This document shows positions 55,087-64,000 of a stretch of 64,000 nt of DNA, in pieces. This DNA is from Planctomycetota bacterium (lineage in GTDB: Bacteria; Planctomycetota; Phycisphaerae; UBA1845). The notes below the pieces were generated by a model. That model had not been told where the DNA came from, did not search any database, and saw nothing but the letters and a program-made list of their open reading frames with translations. The stretch covers positions 33,880-97,879 of the forward strand of contig JAKQDH010000105.1 in the NCBI GenBank assembly GCA_029558835.1, in the 5' to 3' direction. Position 1 is the stretch's first letter; every line of letters starts with the position of its first letter. The position numbers were made by a program, and so were the translations under genes.

Positions 55087-56193
55087 TCAGCGGGCGGCGG
55101 TCAGGCGCGTCCGTTTGGTTTCGAGGTTGGCCAGCAGGTCGTCGAACGACTTGGCGAAAGCGTGCACACCCTCAGTGAGAAGCTGGTCGGTGACGTCATC
55201 TATATTGATGCCGGCCGCGCGAAGCTGCTCGAAGCAGCGCTGGGCTTCGGGCAGCTCGTCGCGGATGGCGACGGTCGTCTTGCCGTGGTCGAGGACGGCC
55301 GCGATGGTCTCGGGCGGCAGCGTGTTGACACTGTGCGGGGCGACGAGGCTATCGACGTACTTGGTATCGGGGTAGGCGGGGTCCTTCGTGCTGGTGCTCG
55401 CCCAGAGGGGGCGCTGGACGCGGGCGCCGAGGGCGGCGAGTTTGCTGAAGGGGCCCTGCGGCGCGAACACCTGCTCGAACCGGGCGTAGGCGAGCTTGGC
55501 ATTGGCGACGGCGGCGCGGCCTTCAAGCTGCGGTGAACCGCCCTTCGTGCGCAGCAACTTGTCCACCAGCGTATCGACGCGACTGACGAAGAAGGAGGCG
55601 ACCGAGCTGACGCCGGCGAGATTCTCGCCGCGGCGGGCACGCTCGTGCAGCCCGGCAAGATACGCCTCCATGACGCGCTCGTACATCTCGAGCGCGAAGA
55701 TCAGCGTGACGTTGACGTTGATGCCCTCGGCGATCAGGGTGCGGATGGCGGGCAGCCCGGCCGGCGTCGCGGGGACCTTGATGAAGACGTTGGGGCGCTT
55801 CAGCGCGTGAAACAGCCGGCGGGCCTCGGCGATGGTGGCATCCGTGTCGTGGGCGAGCCTGGGATTCACTTCGAGGCTGACGTAGCCGTCGAGGCCGTGC
55901 GTGCGCTCGTGGACGGGTCGCAGGGCATCGGCCGCCGCGCCGACATCCGCCAGCACCAGCCCTTCGTACAACTGCGGCAGGTCGCAGCCGTCGCCGGCCA
56001 GGGCGGCGATCTGCTCATCGTAGGCTTTGCTGCCGGTGATGGCCTTCATGAAGATCGTCGGGTTGGTGGTGATGCCGACGAGGCCCAGGTCGATGAGGCG
56101 CCGCAACTCGCCGCCGTCGAGCATGGGTCGGCTGAGGTTGTCGCACCAGATCGACTGGCCGAGGTCGTTCAAGCGTTGGATCGTGTTGGGCAC
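55087..56193 (-). CDS. tal: Transaldolase
   Basis: 368 residues from a GTG behind GGAGAGAACC. Key motifs are SIWCDNLSRP (14-23), GITTNPTIF (40-48) and the Schiff-base Lys139 in NVFIKVPAT, with GINVNVTLIFALEMYERV and SVASFFVSRVD. The length and IWCDNLSR opening fit the longer transaldolase subfamily (often of actinobacterial/cyanobacterial type) rather than E. coli TalB. It exchanges dihydroxyacetone units between sedoheptulose-7-P and glyceraldehyde-3-P in the non-oxidative pentose phosphate pathway. It stands alone between repeat-rich spacers. Confidence 0.93.
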   Translation of the reverse strand: MPNTIQRLNDLGQSIWCDNLSRPMLDGGELRRLIDLGLVGITTNPTIFMKAITGSKAYDEQIAALAGDGCDLPQLYEGLVLADVGAAADALRPVHERTHGLDGYVSLEVNPRLAHDTDATIAEARRLFHALKRPNVFIKVPATPAGLPAIRTLIAEGINVNVTLIFALEMYERVMEAYLAGLHERARRGENLAGVSSVASFFVSRVDTLVDKLLRTKGGSPQLEGRAAVANAKLAYARFEQVFAPQGPFSKLAALGARVQRPLWASTSTKDPAYPDTKYVDSLVAPHSVNTLPPETIAAVLDHGKTTVAIRDELPEAQRCFEQLRAAGINIDDVTDQLLTEGVHAFAKSFDDLLANLETKRTRLTAAR

Positions 56194-56740
56194 GGCGGTT
56201 CTCTCCGTGGGCCGGGCAGCACGGGGCAGACGGTTCGGAAAGTGAACCTGCCTGCGGTCCGCTGCGCGACGTACCCGGCGCGGTCCGGGTATAAGCAGCG
56301 TACCACCGTTGCCGGGGTCCGGCCACCCCCTGGTGGACGTCGCGTTCGGCACGGCTACGCCGACAACCCCCCAGGGGTGGCGATGCTCACCGAGCCCGAG
56401 CGGAAGCGAAGGGGTACCTTCGCGGCAACCCTCGTGGGTGTCGTGTGTCTGTCCGCAGATTGCGCAGATTGCGCAGATGGCAACCCGCGGTGGCCGACCG
56501 GGCTCGGCTCGGGGTGGTGGCACTCTCCTTCATTCGCCATTCGCTCTTCGTACTTCGCTACTCCCCACGCAGTGCCCCTCGTTTCCGCTCGGGCTCGGAT
56601 GAACGCGGCGACCGCCATCTGCGTAATCTGCGCAATCTGCGGACAAGAAGACGGTGCCCATGGCCGCGTCGGCAGCCGAAGTGCTGGTCGTCTTCTACGT
56701 CGGCCACGGGGGGCCGACGCTACCGAAGGGCGGCGCCGCT
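56194..56740. repeat. Spacer with a 31-base inverted repeat pair and a GTCGGCC repeat
   Basis: No gene is seen. GTCCGCAGATTGCGCAGATT (start of the 31-base unit at 56451-56481) is repeated inverted at 56614-56644 with one mismatch. The 132 bases between hold the strings TTCATTCGCCATTCGCTCTT and CGTACTTCGC. At 56687-56723 lies the GTCGGCC/GGCCGAC repeat that also occurs at 22764-22798. From memory, similar strings occur in many bacterial intergenic regions; I could not check. Confidence 0.8.
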
Positions 56741-58621
56741 TCAGGGGGTCGTCAAGCTGTGCAGGCGGGTCTGAATCGCGTTGAGGCGATCGAGGCGGTC
56801 CACAAAGGGCTGCAACAGTGGGACGGCGACGTGCTCGGCGAGAAGCTGGCCGACCGCGTCGGGCAGCGGGGCGCCCTCCTGCTGGGCTTCGCGGCAGCGG
56901 CGGACGTCACGTTGCGCACGGACGTACATGCCGGCCAGGATGGCGACATAGATGGCCACCGGCGCAATCAGGCCCAGCAGCAGCTTGCCGGCGCTGAGCG
57001 CCTGGACGAGCTTGACGGCCGCACTCAGGAAGTCGAAGCCGGTATCCGGTCGCACGAGTGTGAGGGCGGCCTCGGCCAGTGGTTGTAGTAGTGGGAACCA
57101 CAGCAGGATGAACCACAGGCTCGCCCGGGCGAACCAGCTTGGCCGGCGGTCGCGGGCGCGGATCATATCTATTAACTGGCGATCCCACGTGCGCGCCAGG
57201 CCGCGGAGAGGCGGGGCTGTCCGGCTCTCCAACTCGGCCGGGCCCGGTAGTTGAGGTTCGAGCCGCAAGCGGGCGATGAGATCGGCCTGATCGGCGAGCA
57301 GGCGGCTGCGTACCTGCTCGATGCGGGCGCGCAGCGGACGGCCCTCGACCAGGGTGGGATCGGGCTCGTCGATGTCAACCGGTAGGCGGCGCCCGGCCAG
57401 GCGCCGGCCGATCAGGCGTGAGAACCAGCCCAGCGGCCAATGCACCAGGCGCAGCAACGGCCAATGCGCCACGCGGCGGTCGAGCAGGTCGTCGGCGAGC
57501 GTGGCCTCGGGCTGCGCATGTTGCTGCACGGCCTCGGCCACGGCTGCGCAATAGTCGGAGCCCAGGGCGTCCTGGAGCAGGCGAGCGTGATACGCGGGCT
57601 CACAGGCTTCCATCAGGCGCGTACAGAGTTGCGGCAACTCATAGTGATCGCGCAGACGTCCGGCGTTGACGTGCAGCGAGCGCTGCCAGTTGGCGGACTT
57701 GATGCGCTGGGTCTCATCGCCGGTCACCGGGCCCAGCACGGCCGCACGCAGGCGATCGAGCTCGGCGCCGGCGAAGCGGGCGATCCGGGTGATGGCCGGC
57801 TTCTCGTTGTTGTAGCGCTGCCACCGCGGGTCATCCCACAGGCAGGCGATGCGCTCGATGAACGCAGCCGGTTCCGGGAAAGCGGCCGCCAGTAGAAACA
57901 GTTGGTTCTCGTCCAGCGACCTGCCCGGCTGGGCGTCGGGCCAGCCCGCAGTGGTGATGCCGGACGCCGCCCAGTCGCGCTGCTGCTGCCAGAAACGCCG
58001 GGCGGCCTGCTCGTCGGCACCGGCCAGCGGGTCCGCGTCCTTCAGCAACTCGTCCACCTTGTTGAGTACACAGTGGACATTGTGAGGATCCTGAATCACA
58101 CGCTGGAGCATCTCGACCCAGGCGCGATCGCCAAGCTTGCGGGGCGTCAGTACCCAGAGGACGCGGTCCAGCAGCGGGGCGAGCGCACGCACGGTCTGCA
58201 CGTGGTTCTCGAACTCGCTGTCGAAGTCGGGCAGGTCGATGAGGACGACGTTGCGAATCGCCTCCGCCGGGTGCGGGCAGCAGCGCAGCGTGGCGGCCAG
58301 CGGCAGATCTTGCAGGCGCTGCGCGAGGGCGGCCTGCATGTCCGCGTGCACGAACGCGATCGGCTCTTCCGTGCCGCGGCCGACCTCGCGGTCATCGAGC
58401 GATACCGGCGTGCGGGCGAGGGCGTTGATGAGCGTGGACTTACCAACGTCCTTGCCGCCCAGGATGCCGCAAACGACCAGGTGGTCCGTGCGAGCCACGT
58501 CGGCGCCGAGCAGCAGTTCCGCGGGAGCGCAATGCAACAGTCCGGCCAGTTCGCGGTTGGCGGCGACCAGTTCGGCGGCGAGGCTGTGCTCAGCGCTAAG
58601 GTCGCGGTCAGTGGTGGGCAT
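56741..58621 (-). CDS. Dynamin-like GTPase (tandem copy 2)
   Basis: 626 residues from the ATG at 58621. The G1 P-loop is GGKDVGKST (55-63), G3 is DLPDFDS (129-135) and G4 is NKVD (187-190), so it should bind and hydrolyse GTP. A long helical region follows. Near the C-terminus are two hydrophobic segments (SLWFILLWFPLLQPLAEAAL and LLLGLIAPVAIYVAILAGMY, about 475-570), giving membrane attachment. The layout (GTPase head, helical stalk, hydrophobic tip) is that of bacterial dynamin-like proteins. It lies directly downstream of a second GTPase gene of the same layout, 182 bases away with a type B repeat in between. Confidence 0.8.
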   Translation of the reverse strand: MPTTDRDLSAEHSLAAELVAANRELAGLLHCAPAELLLGADVARTDHLVVCGILGGKDVGKSTLINALARTPVSLDDREVGRGTEEPIAFVHADMQAALAQRLQDLPLAATLRCCPHPAEAIRNVVLIDLPDFDSEFENHVQTVRALAPLLDRVLWVLTPRKLGDRAWVEMLQRVIQDPHNVHCVLNKVDELLKDADPLAGADEQAARRFWQQQRDWAASGITTAGWPDAQPGRSLDENQLFLLAAAFPEPAAFIERIACLWDDPRWQRYNNEKPAITRIARFAGAELDRLRAAVLGPVTGDETQRIKSANWQRSLHVNAGRLRDHYELPQLCTRLMEACEPAYHARLLQDALGSDYCAAVAEAVQQHAQPEATLADDLLDRRVAHWPLLRLVHWPLGWFSRLIGRRLAGRRLPVDIDEPDPTLVEGRPLRARIEQVRSRLLADQADLIARLRLEPQLPGPAELESRTAPPLRGLARTWDRQLIDMIRARDRRPSWFARASLWFILLWFPLLQPLAEAALTLVRPDTGFDFLSAAVKLVQALSAGKLLLGLIAPVAIYVAILAGMYVRAQRDVRRCREAQQEGAPLPDAVGQLLAEHVAVPLLQPFVDRLDRLNAIQTRLHSLTTP

Positions 58622-58670
58622 TACATCCACTGAATAACTCCAGGCAACAGGGAACCCAACGGTCGGAAGA

Positions 58671-58775
58671 GGGTGGCATGGCCAAGTCCCGGCGCGCCGG
58701 GACCATGCTCTCCGCCTGTCGGGGAGTTGGCTGCTGCCCAAGCATGCCGGCGCCTGCGGCTTGGGCATGCCACCC
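58671..58775. repeat. GGGTGGCATG intergenic repeat element (type B, copy 3)
   Basis: A 105-base unit with perfect terminal repeats GGGTGGCATG (58671-58680) and CATGCCACCC (58766-58775), an inner hairpin TCCCGGCGCGCCGGGA and the shared GCATGCCGGCGCCTGCGGCT segment. It separates the two dynamin-like genes. Confidence 0.85.
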
Positions 58776-58803
58776 GGTGCGTGCACCTGCCGAGTAGGCC
58801 CAT

Positions 58804-60597
58804 TCAGGTTGTCTCCTCGCACGCGCTGAGGATGTCCAATGCCGTGGCCAAGGGGTCGTCCGGGGGCAGCACGAGTTGGGCGGCGGCGCTGATGCCCTGC
58901 TGGGCCTGAAGTCGCCCACTCTCGGCGAGCAAGGCGCGGAACTCGGCGGCCGCCGCGCGCACGGCCGCAAACTCCGGGCTGCCCAGCAACTTCTCCTGCA
59001 CGACCTCCAGCAGGCGTCCGAAGTGCCGCCCCAGCAGGGCGCCGGCCCCCGTCGCCACAGCGAGCTTGCCCAAGGCGGCTGCCAGCGCGGTCTTGGCCAT
59101 GGCCAGGGTGAGCACGGACAGTGGCCCCGGGGCCGCCACGAGCACGATGGCCACCGCGAGCGCTCCTGCGCCCAGCGCCCCGGCCACGTGCGGACTGGCG
59201 CCGCGACATTCGCCGGCCACCCTGGCGTTCCAGGCGCTCAGGGCCCGCTCAAAGCCCGCGACCAGCTCCCGCACACGTTGTTGCTGGGCCGACGTTGCCT
59301 GAAACTGCCGCGGCGCCGGTTCGAGCCCGGTCCAGCGGCGTAGCTCCTCCCAGAAGGCGCTGACACGTTCGAGACGCTGCAACTCATGGGCTTGCCGGCG
59401 TCCGACGGCCTCGAAGTAACCGAGCGCGAGCGTGGGTCGATCGGCGTTCGGGTCGGGGTGGTCCTCCTCATCGGGCGGGGGGGCGGCGACGAGGGCCCCC
59501 AGGATGGGCACGCGCCGCAGGGCACTTTCGACGCGGTGGGTCTGCGTGCGGAGCCACTGCCGCGTCTGGCGCACGCGGAGCACGCGGGCGACGATCTGAA
59601 GCTGCTCGCGCTCCGGCGGCGTGAGGAGGGCGTTGAGACAGTCCCATTCGGACGGGGTGGTGGAGTCGATGGCCGCGACGAGGGCGGAGCGGAGTTGTTC
59701 GAGCCGCGCGGCCCGCTCGCGGTTCTGATTGCCCACGAGGCGGGCCTGGCGGGCGACCACGCGCAGCAGAGCCTGGTTGCGCGGCGGTGCGGGTCGGGCC
59801 GCGAAGTGCAGGAGGGGTTCGAGGGTCCCGGGCGGAAAGACGCTGAGCCCGCGCCCGCGACGGAACTCGAGAATCAGCGCACTCTCGGCGTCCAGGTGAC
59901 GTGCCTGCTGGAGCAGGGCGGCGCGGTCTTCCTCGGCCAGCGCTCCCTCGCGCGTGCGGTTGAAGACCACGAAGCGCTGCTGCCCAAAGCCGGCGGAGGC
60001 GAGGCGCAGTTGCCCGATCGACTGCCGGTCGAACCAGCGCTCGTGGTCCACCACGACGACAAGGCGATCGAACCAGGGCAGTAGTGACAGGAGGATGTCA
60101 CCTTCCTGCCGGGCGGCCTGGGACGTGAAGTCCGGCGTGTCACAGAGCAGCAGCCCGCGCAGGTCGGGGAAGGGATGATAGACGACGCCGACTTCGTCCG
60201 GTGCCCCGGTGATCCGGCTGTTGAGGTCGACGTGCACGGGGCGCAGGCCGGTGAGCAGGCGGCCGGCGCGGAGCAACTCGTCCACGATTTCGCGGTGTGC
60301 CTCGGGCGCCGCGACGATGAGTCCGAGCGTGGCGTGCCCCTGGGCGGTGATGCGGCTGACGGGATGTCCCTGCAAGAGGTTGTCGAACACGGTGCTCTTG
60401 CCGGACGAGGCGCCGCCGACGATGGCGACCAGGGGCGGCAGTGCCGGCCCGGCGGCGCGCCAGCGCAGGCAGGCACCGGCCTGCTCGACCACGGGCGGGA
60501 AATCGAAGCGCCACGTGGTGCGCAGGTGAGGCCCGCGCTCGACCACGACGGTGAGAGCGTCCCGCACAGCGGCAGAAATTGCCGGTTCCGCAGTCAT
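58804..60597 (-). CDS. Dynamin-like GTPase (tandem copy 1)
   Basis: 597 residues from the ATG at 60597; one 15 bases upstream is the alternative. The P-loop is GGASSGKST (61-69) and G3 is CDTPDFTS (152-159). The G4 position reads VFNRTREG (211-218), lacking the usual Asp of NKxD, so guanine specificity may be altered. A helical region and a long hydrophobic segment (GALGAGALAVAIVLVAAPG to LGKLAVATGAGALL, about 465-510) suggest membrane interaction. It precedes the second GTPase on the same strand. Bacterial dynamin-like proteins often occur as such pairs forming hetero-oligomers. Confidence 0.8.
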   Translation of the reverse strand: MTAEPAISAAVRDALTVVVERGPHLRTTWRFDFPPVVEQAGACLRWRAAGPALPPLVAIVGGASSGKSTVFDNLLQGHPVSRITAQGHATLGLIVAAPEAHREIVDELLRAGRLLTGLRPVHVDLNSRITGAPDEVGVVYHPFPDLRGLLLCDTPDFTSQAARQEGDILLSLLPWFDRLVVVVDHERWFDRQSIGQLRLASAGFGQQRFVVFNRTREGALAEEDRAALLQQARHLDAESALILEFRRGRGLSVFPPGTLEPLLHFAARPAPPRNQALLRVVARQARLVGNQNRERAARLEQLRSALVAAIDSTTPSEWDCLNALLTPPEREQLQIVARVLRVRQTRQWLRTQTHRVESALRRVPILGALVAAPPPDEEDHPDPNADRPTLALGYFEAVGRRQAHELQRLERVSAFWEELRRWTGLEPAPRQFQATSAQQQRVRELVAGFERALSAWNARVAGECRGASPHVAGALGAGALAVAIVLVAAPGPLSVLTLAMAKTALAAALGKLAVATGAGALLGRHFGRLLEVVQEKLLGSPEFAAVRAAAAEFRALLAESGRLQAQQGISAAAQLVLPPDDPLATALDILSACEETT

Positions 60598-61031
60598 GGT
60601 TGCCCGCTGCATTTCGGGTGGCGACGGGCGGCATTGTAGGGTCGTTATCGGAGCCTGCCTACCGGCAAGGCCCGGCGTCACGCCGGGGCTGCCCGCCGTG
60701 GGTACCGCAGGCGTCGCACGGCACTGGCGCCGGCCAATCGTGGCCGCGTGCGCGCCGGGGTGTTTCACGGCCCGGTAGGATCATGTCGATAGGAGGGGCG
60801 TGGCCGCGTGCGGCGGTCGGCCAAGTTGAAGGGGTCCGAAAACGGGGCTAGAATCCGTGGCGCAGACGCGCGTCAGAGGGTCGCGGCAGGCGGAGGCGGC
60901 GCTGCCCCGGCGCGCGCCACGGTGCGGGCCGGCTCGGTCACAGCAGAATCCAGGTTTCGAGACCGACCCAAAGTCTACGCTCGGGTCGTGGCGTCGTCGG
61001 CAGCCGGTAAGTACCCAGGAGAAGGCGGATC
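60598..61031. other. Divergent spacer upstream of clpC
   Basis: No gene is seen. A CCCGGCG-TCA-CGCCGGG hairpin lies at 60671-60687, and the clpC promoter must lie nearer 60900-61000. I see no CIRCE or CtsR-like operator. Confidence 0.4.
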
Positions 61032-63575
61032 ATGTTTGAACGCTTTACCGATCGGGCGCGGAAAGTGATGGCCCTTGCCAACCAGGAGGCCCAACGCTTC
61101 AACCACGAGTACATCGGGACGGAGCACATCCTGCTGGGTCTGGTCAAGGAGGGCTCGGGCGTCGGCGCCAACGTGCTGAAGAACCTCGACGTGGACCTGC
61201 GGAAGGTCCGCCTCGAGGTGGAGAAGCTGGTCAAGAGCGGGCCGAACGTGGTCAGCATGGGCAAGCTGCCCCAGACGCCGCGGGCCAAGAAAGTGATCGA
61301 GTACGCCATCGAGGAGGCCCGCAACCTCAACCACAACTACGTCGGCACCGAGCACCTGCTGCTGGGTCTGCTGCGGGAGAAGGACGGCGTGGCCGCCCAG
61401 GTGCTGATGAACCTCAGCCTTAAGCTCGAGGACGTGCGCGAGGAGGTGCTCAACCTGCTGGGCGCCCACATGGAGTCGGAGGAGGGGGAGGGCTCGGCCA
61501 TGGGCGAGGCCCGCAAGACCAAGAGCAAGACGCCTGCCCTGGATTCCTTCGGGCGCGACCTCACCGAGATCGCCCGGCAGGGCAAGCTGGACCCGGTGAT
61601 TGGTCGGCAGCAGGAGATCGAGCGCATCGTGCAGATTCTCTGCCGGCGGACGAAGAACAACCCGGTGCTGCTGGGGGAGGCCGGCGTTGGCAAGACGGCC
61701 ATCGTCGAGGGGCTGGCGCAGCGCATCTTCAACGGCGACATCCCGGAGCTGCTGGCCGACCGGCGCATCGTGGTGCTCGACCTGGCGATGATGGTGGCGG
61801 GCACCAAGTACCGCGGGCAGTTCGAGGAGCGCATCAAGGCGGTGATGAACGAGGTCCGCCGGGCGGGCAACGTCATCCTGTTCATCGATGAGTTGCACAC
61901 GCTGGTGGGGGCCGGCGGCGCGGAAGGCGCCATCGACGCCTCCAACGTGCTCAAGCCGGCTTTAAGCCGCGGCGAGATCCAGTGCATCGGTGCCACCACG
62001 CTCGATGAGTTCCGCAAGTACATCGAGAAGGACACGGCCCTGGAGCGGCGTTTCCAGCAGGTGCTGGTCGAAGCGCCCAACAAGGAGCAAACCATCCTGA
62101 TCCTGCGCGGCCTGCGCGACCGCTACGAGGCGCATCACCGCGTGCAGATCACCGATCAGGCCCTGGAGCGGGCGGTGGAGCTGTCCACCCGCTACATCCC
62201 GCGCGTGCAGCCGGACAAGGCCATCGATGTGATGGACGAGGCGGCCGCCCGCGTCCGCCTGCGCTCGATGACCAAGCCGCTGGACCTGACTGAGCTCGAG
62301 CGCGACGTGGAGAAGCTCAACGCGGAGAAGGACGAGGCCGTCAAGAACGGCGACTACGAACGGGCGGCCGAGATGCGCGACAAGGCCGAGGCCATCAAGC
62401 TGCGGAAGCGCAACCTGCAGAAGGAGTGGCGGGACCGGGTCAAGGAGATCGACGGCATCGTCGACGAGGAGGTGGTGTGCGAGGTGGTGGCCGGCATGAC
62501 CGGCATCCCGCTGCGCCGGATGGGCAAGGACGAGGCCGAGCGGCTGCTGAGCCTGGAAGGCGAGTTGCACAAGCGCGTGGTCAGCCAGAACGAGGCGGTC
62601 AGCGCGGTGGGGCGGGCGGTGCGGCGCAGTCGCAGCGGCCTGAAGGACCCGCACCGGCCGATGGGCAGCTTCATCTTCGTGGGACCCTCCGGCGTGGGCA
62701 AGACGTACCTGGCCAAGTGCCTGGCGGAGTTCCTCTTCGGGGATTCCGAGGCCCTGATGGTCTTCGACATGTCGGAGTACATGGAGAAGCACAACGCCTC
62801 GCGGCTCATCGGCGCGCCGCCGGGCTACGTGGGCTACGAAGAAGGCGGGCAGCTCACCGAGCGCATCCGGCGCCGGCCGTACTCGGTGGTCCTGCTGGAC
62901 GAAATCGAGAAGGCCCACCCGGACGTCTTTAACATGCTGCTCCAGATCATGGAGGAGGGGCGGCTGACCGACTCGTTCGGGCGGCACGTCGATTTCAAGA
63001 ACACCATCCTCATCATGACGAGCAACATCGGCGCCCACCGCATCACCCACCAGGAGGAGTTCGGGTTCGGCAAGCGCGACGAGGACGTCTCGTACGAGAA
63101 GATGAAGAAGATGCTCAAGACCGAGCTGGAGGATTACTTCCGGCCCGAGTTCCTCAACCGCGTCGATGAGATCGTGGTGTTCCGCAAGCTCAACCACAAG
63201 GACATGGTGCAAATCGTGGACCTGGAGCTGGCGAAGCTGGCCCAGCGGGTGCGCGACCGCAAGTACACGCTGGTGGTGACGCAGGAAGCGAAGGATTTCC
63301 TCATCGAGCACGGCACGGACGAGAAGTTCGGCGCCCGGCCGCTGCGGCGGGCGATCGAGCAATACGTCGAGGACGCCCTCTCCGAGGCCATGCTCCGCGG
63401 GGAGTTCAAGGGCAAGGACACGATTGTGGTGAAGGTCAAGCCGCCCGCGGGCCCCGACGAGCTGCCCATGCTGCTGATGGAAGGCACCCTCGGCGGCACC
63501 GAAGGTGCGGACGGCGCGGCCCCCCCCGCGCCCCCGGAGCCCGTCTCCGCCGGCCAAGGCGCCGACGCGACGTAA
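61032..63575 (+). CDS. clpC: ATP-dependent Clp protease ATP-binding subunit ClpC
   Basis: 847 residues behind GAGAAGGCGG. Two Clp-N repeats open the protein ([20 protein letters not shown] and the second near 80-145 with [17 protein letters not shown]). D1 has Walker [14 protein letters not shown] near residue 215. A UVR/middle region follows ([20 protein letters not shown], about 425-445). D2 has Walker [13 protein letters not shown] near residue 551 and [20 protein letters not shown]. The length, Clp-N pair and short M-domain distinguish ClpC from ClpB and ClpA. It unfolds substrates for ClpP. No mcsAB/ctsR operon genes are nearby. Confidence 0.96.
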   Translation: MFERFTDRARKVMALANQEAQRFNHEYIGTEHILLGLVKEGSGVGANVLKNLDVDLRKVRLEVEKLVKSGPNVVSMGKLPQTPRAKKVIEYAIEEARNLNHNYVGTEHLLLGLLREKDGVAAQVLMNLSLKLEDVREEVLNLLGAHMESEEGEGSAMGEARKTKSKTPALDSFGRDLTEIARQGKLDPVIGRQQEIERIVQILCRRTKNNPVLLGEAGVGKTAIVEGLAQRIFNGDIPELLADRRIVVLDLAMMVAGTKYRGQFEERIKAVMNEVRRAGNVILFIDELHTLVGAGGAEGAIDASNVLKPALSRGEIQCIGATTLDEFRKYIEKDTALERRFQQVLVEAPNKEQTILILRGLRDRYEAHHRVQITDQALERAVELSTRYIPRVQPDKAIDVMDEAAARVRLRSMTKPLDLTELERDVEKLNAEKDEAVKNGDYERAAEMRDKAEAIKLRKRNLQKEWRDRVKEIDGIVDEEVVCEVVAGMTGIPLRRMGKDEAERLLSLEGELHKRVVSQNEAVSAVGRAVRRSRSGLKDPHRPMGSFIFVGPSGVGKTYLAKCLAEFLFGDSEALMVFDMSEYMEKHNASRLIGAPPGYVGYEEGGQLTERIRRRPYSVVLLDEIEKAHPDVFNMLLQIMEEGRLTDSFGRHVDFKNTILIMTSNIGAHRITHQEEFGFGKRDEDVSYEKMKKMLKTELEDYFRPEFLNRVDEIVVFRKLNHKDMVQIVDLELAKLAQRVRDRKYTLVVTQEAKDFLIEHGTDEKFGARPLRRAIEQYVEDALSEAMLRGEFKGKDTIVVKVKPPAGPDELPMLLMEGTLGGTEGADGAAPPAPPEPVSAGQGADAT

Positions 63576-64000
63576 GTCACCGTCGTGAGCGTGTTTACCA
63601 CCGTCCGTGCTTGTCAACCGCAGGCGCCAGCCTGCCCACGCCACCAGCGGGTGCCCAGTCGTACCGACACCGTAGACGCGACCCCGCGGGCGCAACCGGC
63701 ACCCTCTCCTCCGCGTCATCTTCGCGAAGGGACTGTAGGCATAACCCACCTTAATCCGGGATTATTCACCATCCCGGTGGTGATAGCATAACGCGTCGCG
63801 GCGGGGGCATTCGAGGACGAGATGGCGGGTTGACAGCCGGGGGAAGCCCTGCGAGAGGGCGGTGCGGCGAGACCGCCCCCTACCCCCACGGCCCACACGG
63901 GGTCGGGGAGAGTGCCGGGGGCCGGGTTGTCAGGGGAATCACTCACGCAGGACAAGGCTCAAATGCGCATGCCGTGGCGGTGGCACCCAGTGCCGCGGGC
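63576..64000. other. Spacer after clpC with a small dyad
   Basis: No gene is seen up to the window edge. CCGGGAT (63756-63762) pairs with ATCCCGG (63771-63777) over an 8-base loop, about 180 bases after the clpC stop. The flanks CCACC and GGTGG extend the symmetry imperfectly. Confidence 0.4.

Noticed and set aside
56194..56740. Insertion sequence
   Set aside because: Inverted repeats are present but the interval is too short and encodes no transposase; treated as dispersed non-coding repeats.
61962..63749. 595-residue open frame antisense to clpC
   Set aside because: It is a mirror of clpC caused by high GC; composition (His/Leu/Arg-rich low complexity) is not protein-like.

Overview
The window looks like chromosome of a high-GC, Gram-negative-type bacterium, most likely a planctomycete of the Phycisphaerae or a close relative. 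Four observations suggest this (inference, not proven): dockerin-like Asp/Gly-rich C-termini on several exported proteins (for example GDGDVDLADFAEFQACF), a PEP-CTERM protein, a eukaryote-type UDP-sugar pyrophosphorylase, and many unique exported proteins between housekeeping genes. No rRNA, tRNA, CRISPR array, integrase, transposase or phage gene was recognised. Genes lie on both strands in short units separated by repeat-rich spacers.

Layout. 1-7 kb: the end of a HEAT-repeat protein with an embedded pseudo-receiver domain, a Tat-exported protein resembling the FucI/AraA C-terminal fold, a GH13 amylase-like enzyme and a UDPGP-family pyrophosphorylase. 7-9 kb: a GspE/PilB ATPase. 9-12 kb: a visibly AT-richer island with three poorly characterised genes, including a short MNT-type nucleotidyltransferase, bounded by dispersed repeats. 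12-20 kb: glmS, rarA, 5-formyl-THF cyclo-ligase, then the overlapping unit rimO-pgsA-uppP. 20-27 kb: a Fur/PerR-like regulator with a clear operator beside a catalase, an orphan XRE regulator, dGTPase, a HIT protein and an exported protein of unknown function. 27-31 kb: parB with two parS sites upstream but no parA, then a GT39-like membrane glycosyltransferase with a TPR tail.

31-42 kb is an exported-protein cluster: an S8 protease with dockerin-like repeats, a dockerin-ended protein, a large cysteine-containing protein and an FG-GAP/VCBS protein with a dockerin-like end. 42-50 kb: an MFS permease, two exported unknowns, dapL-folK and a PEP-CTERM protein. 50-55 kb: kdsC overlapping a 1207-residue membrane-anchored protein that resembles an enlarged LptC/LptA. 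55-64 kb: transaldolase, two tandem dynamin-like GTPases and clpC.

Functional links. GlmS and the UDPGP-family enzyme both fit UDP-GlcNAc supply. KdsC, the Lpt-like protein, UppP, PgsA and DapL concern envelope, LPS, phospholipid and peptidoglycan precursors. The Fur-like regulator and catalase form a peroxide-response pair. parB with parS suggests an origin-proximal position. The spacers carry at least five families of short inverted repeats in several copies each, which is the strongest non-coding signal. The most interesting protein-level candidates are the tandem dynamin-like GTPases and the giant Lpt-like protein beside kdsC.
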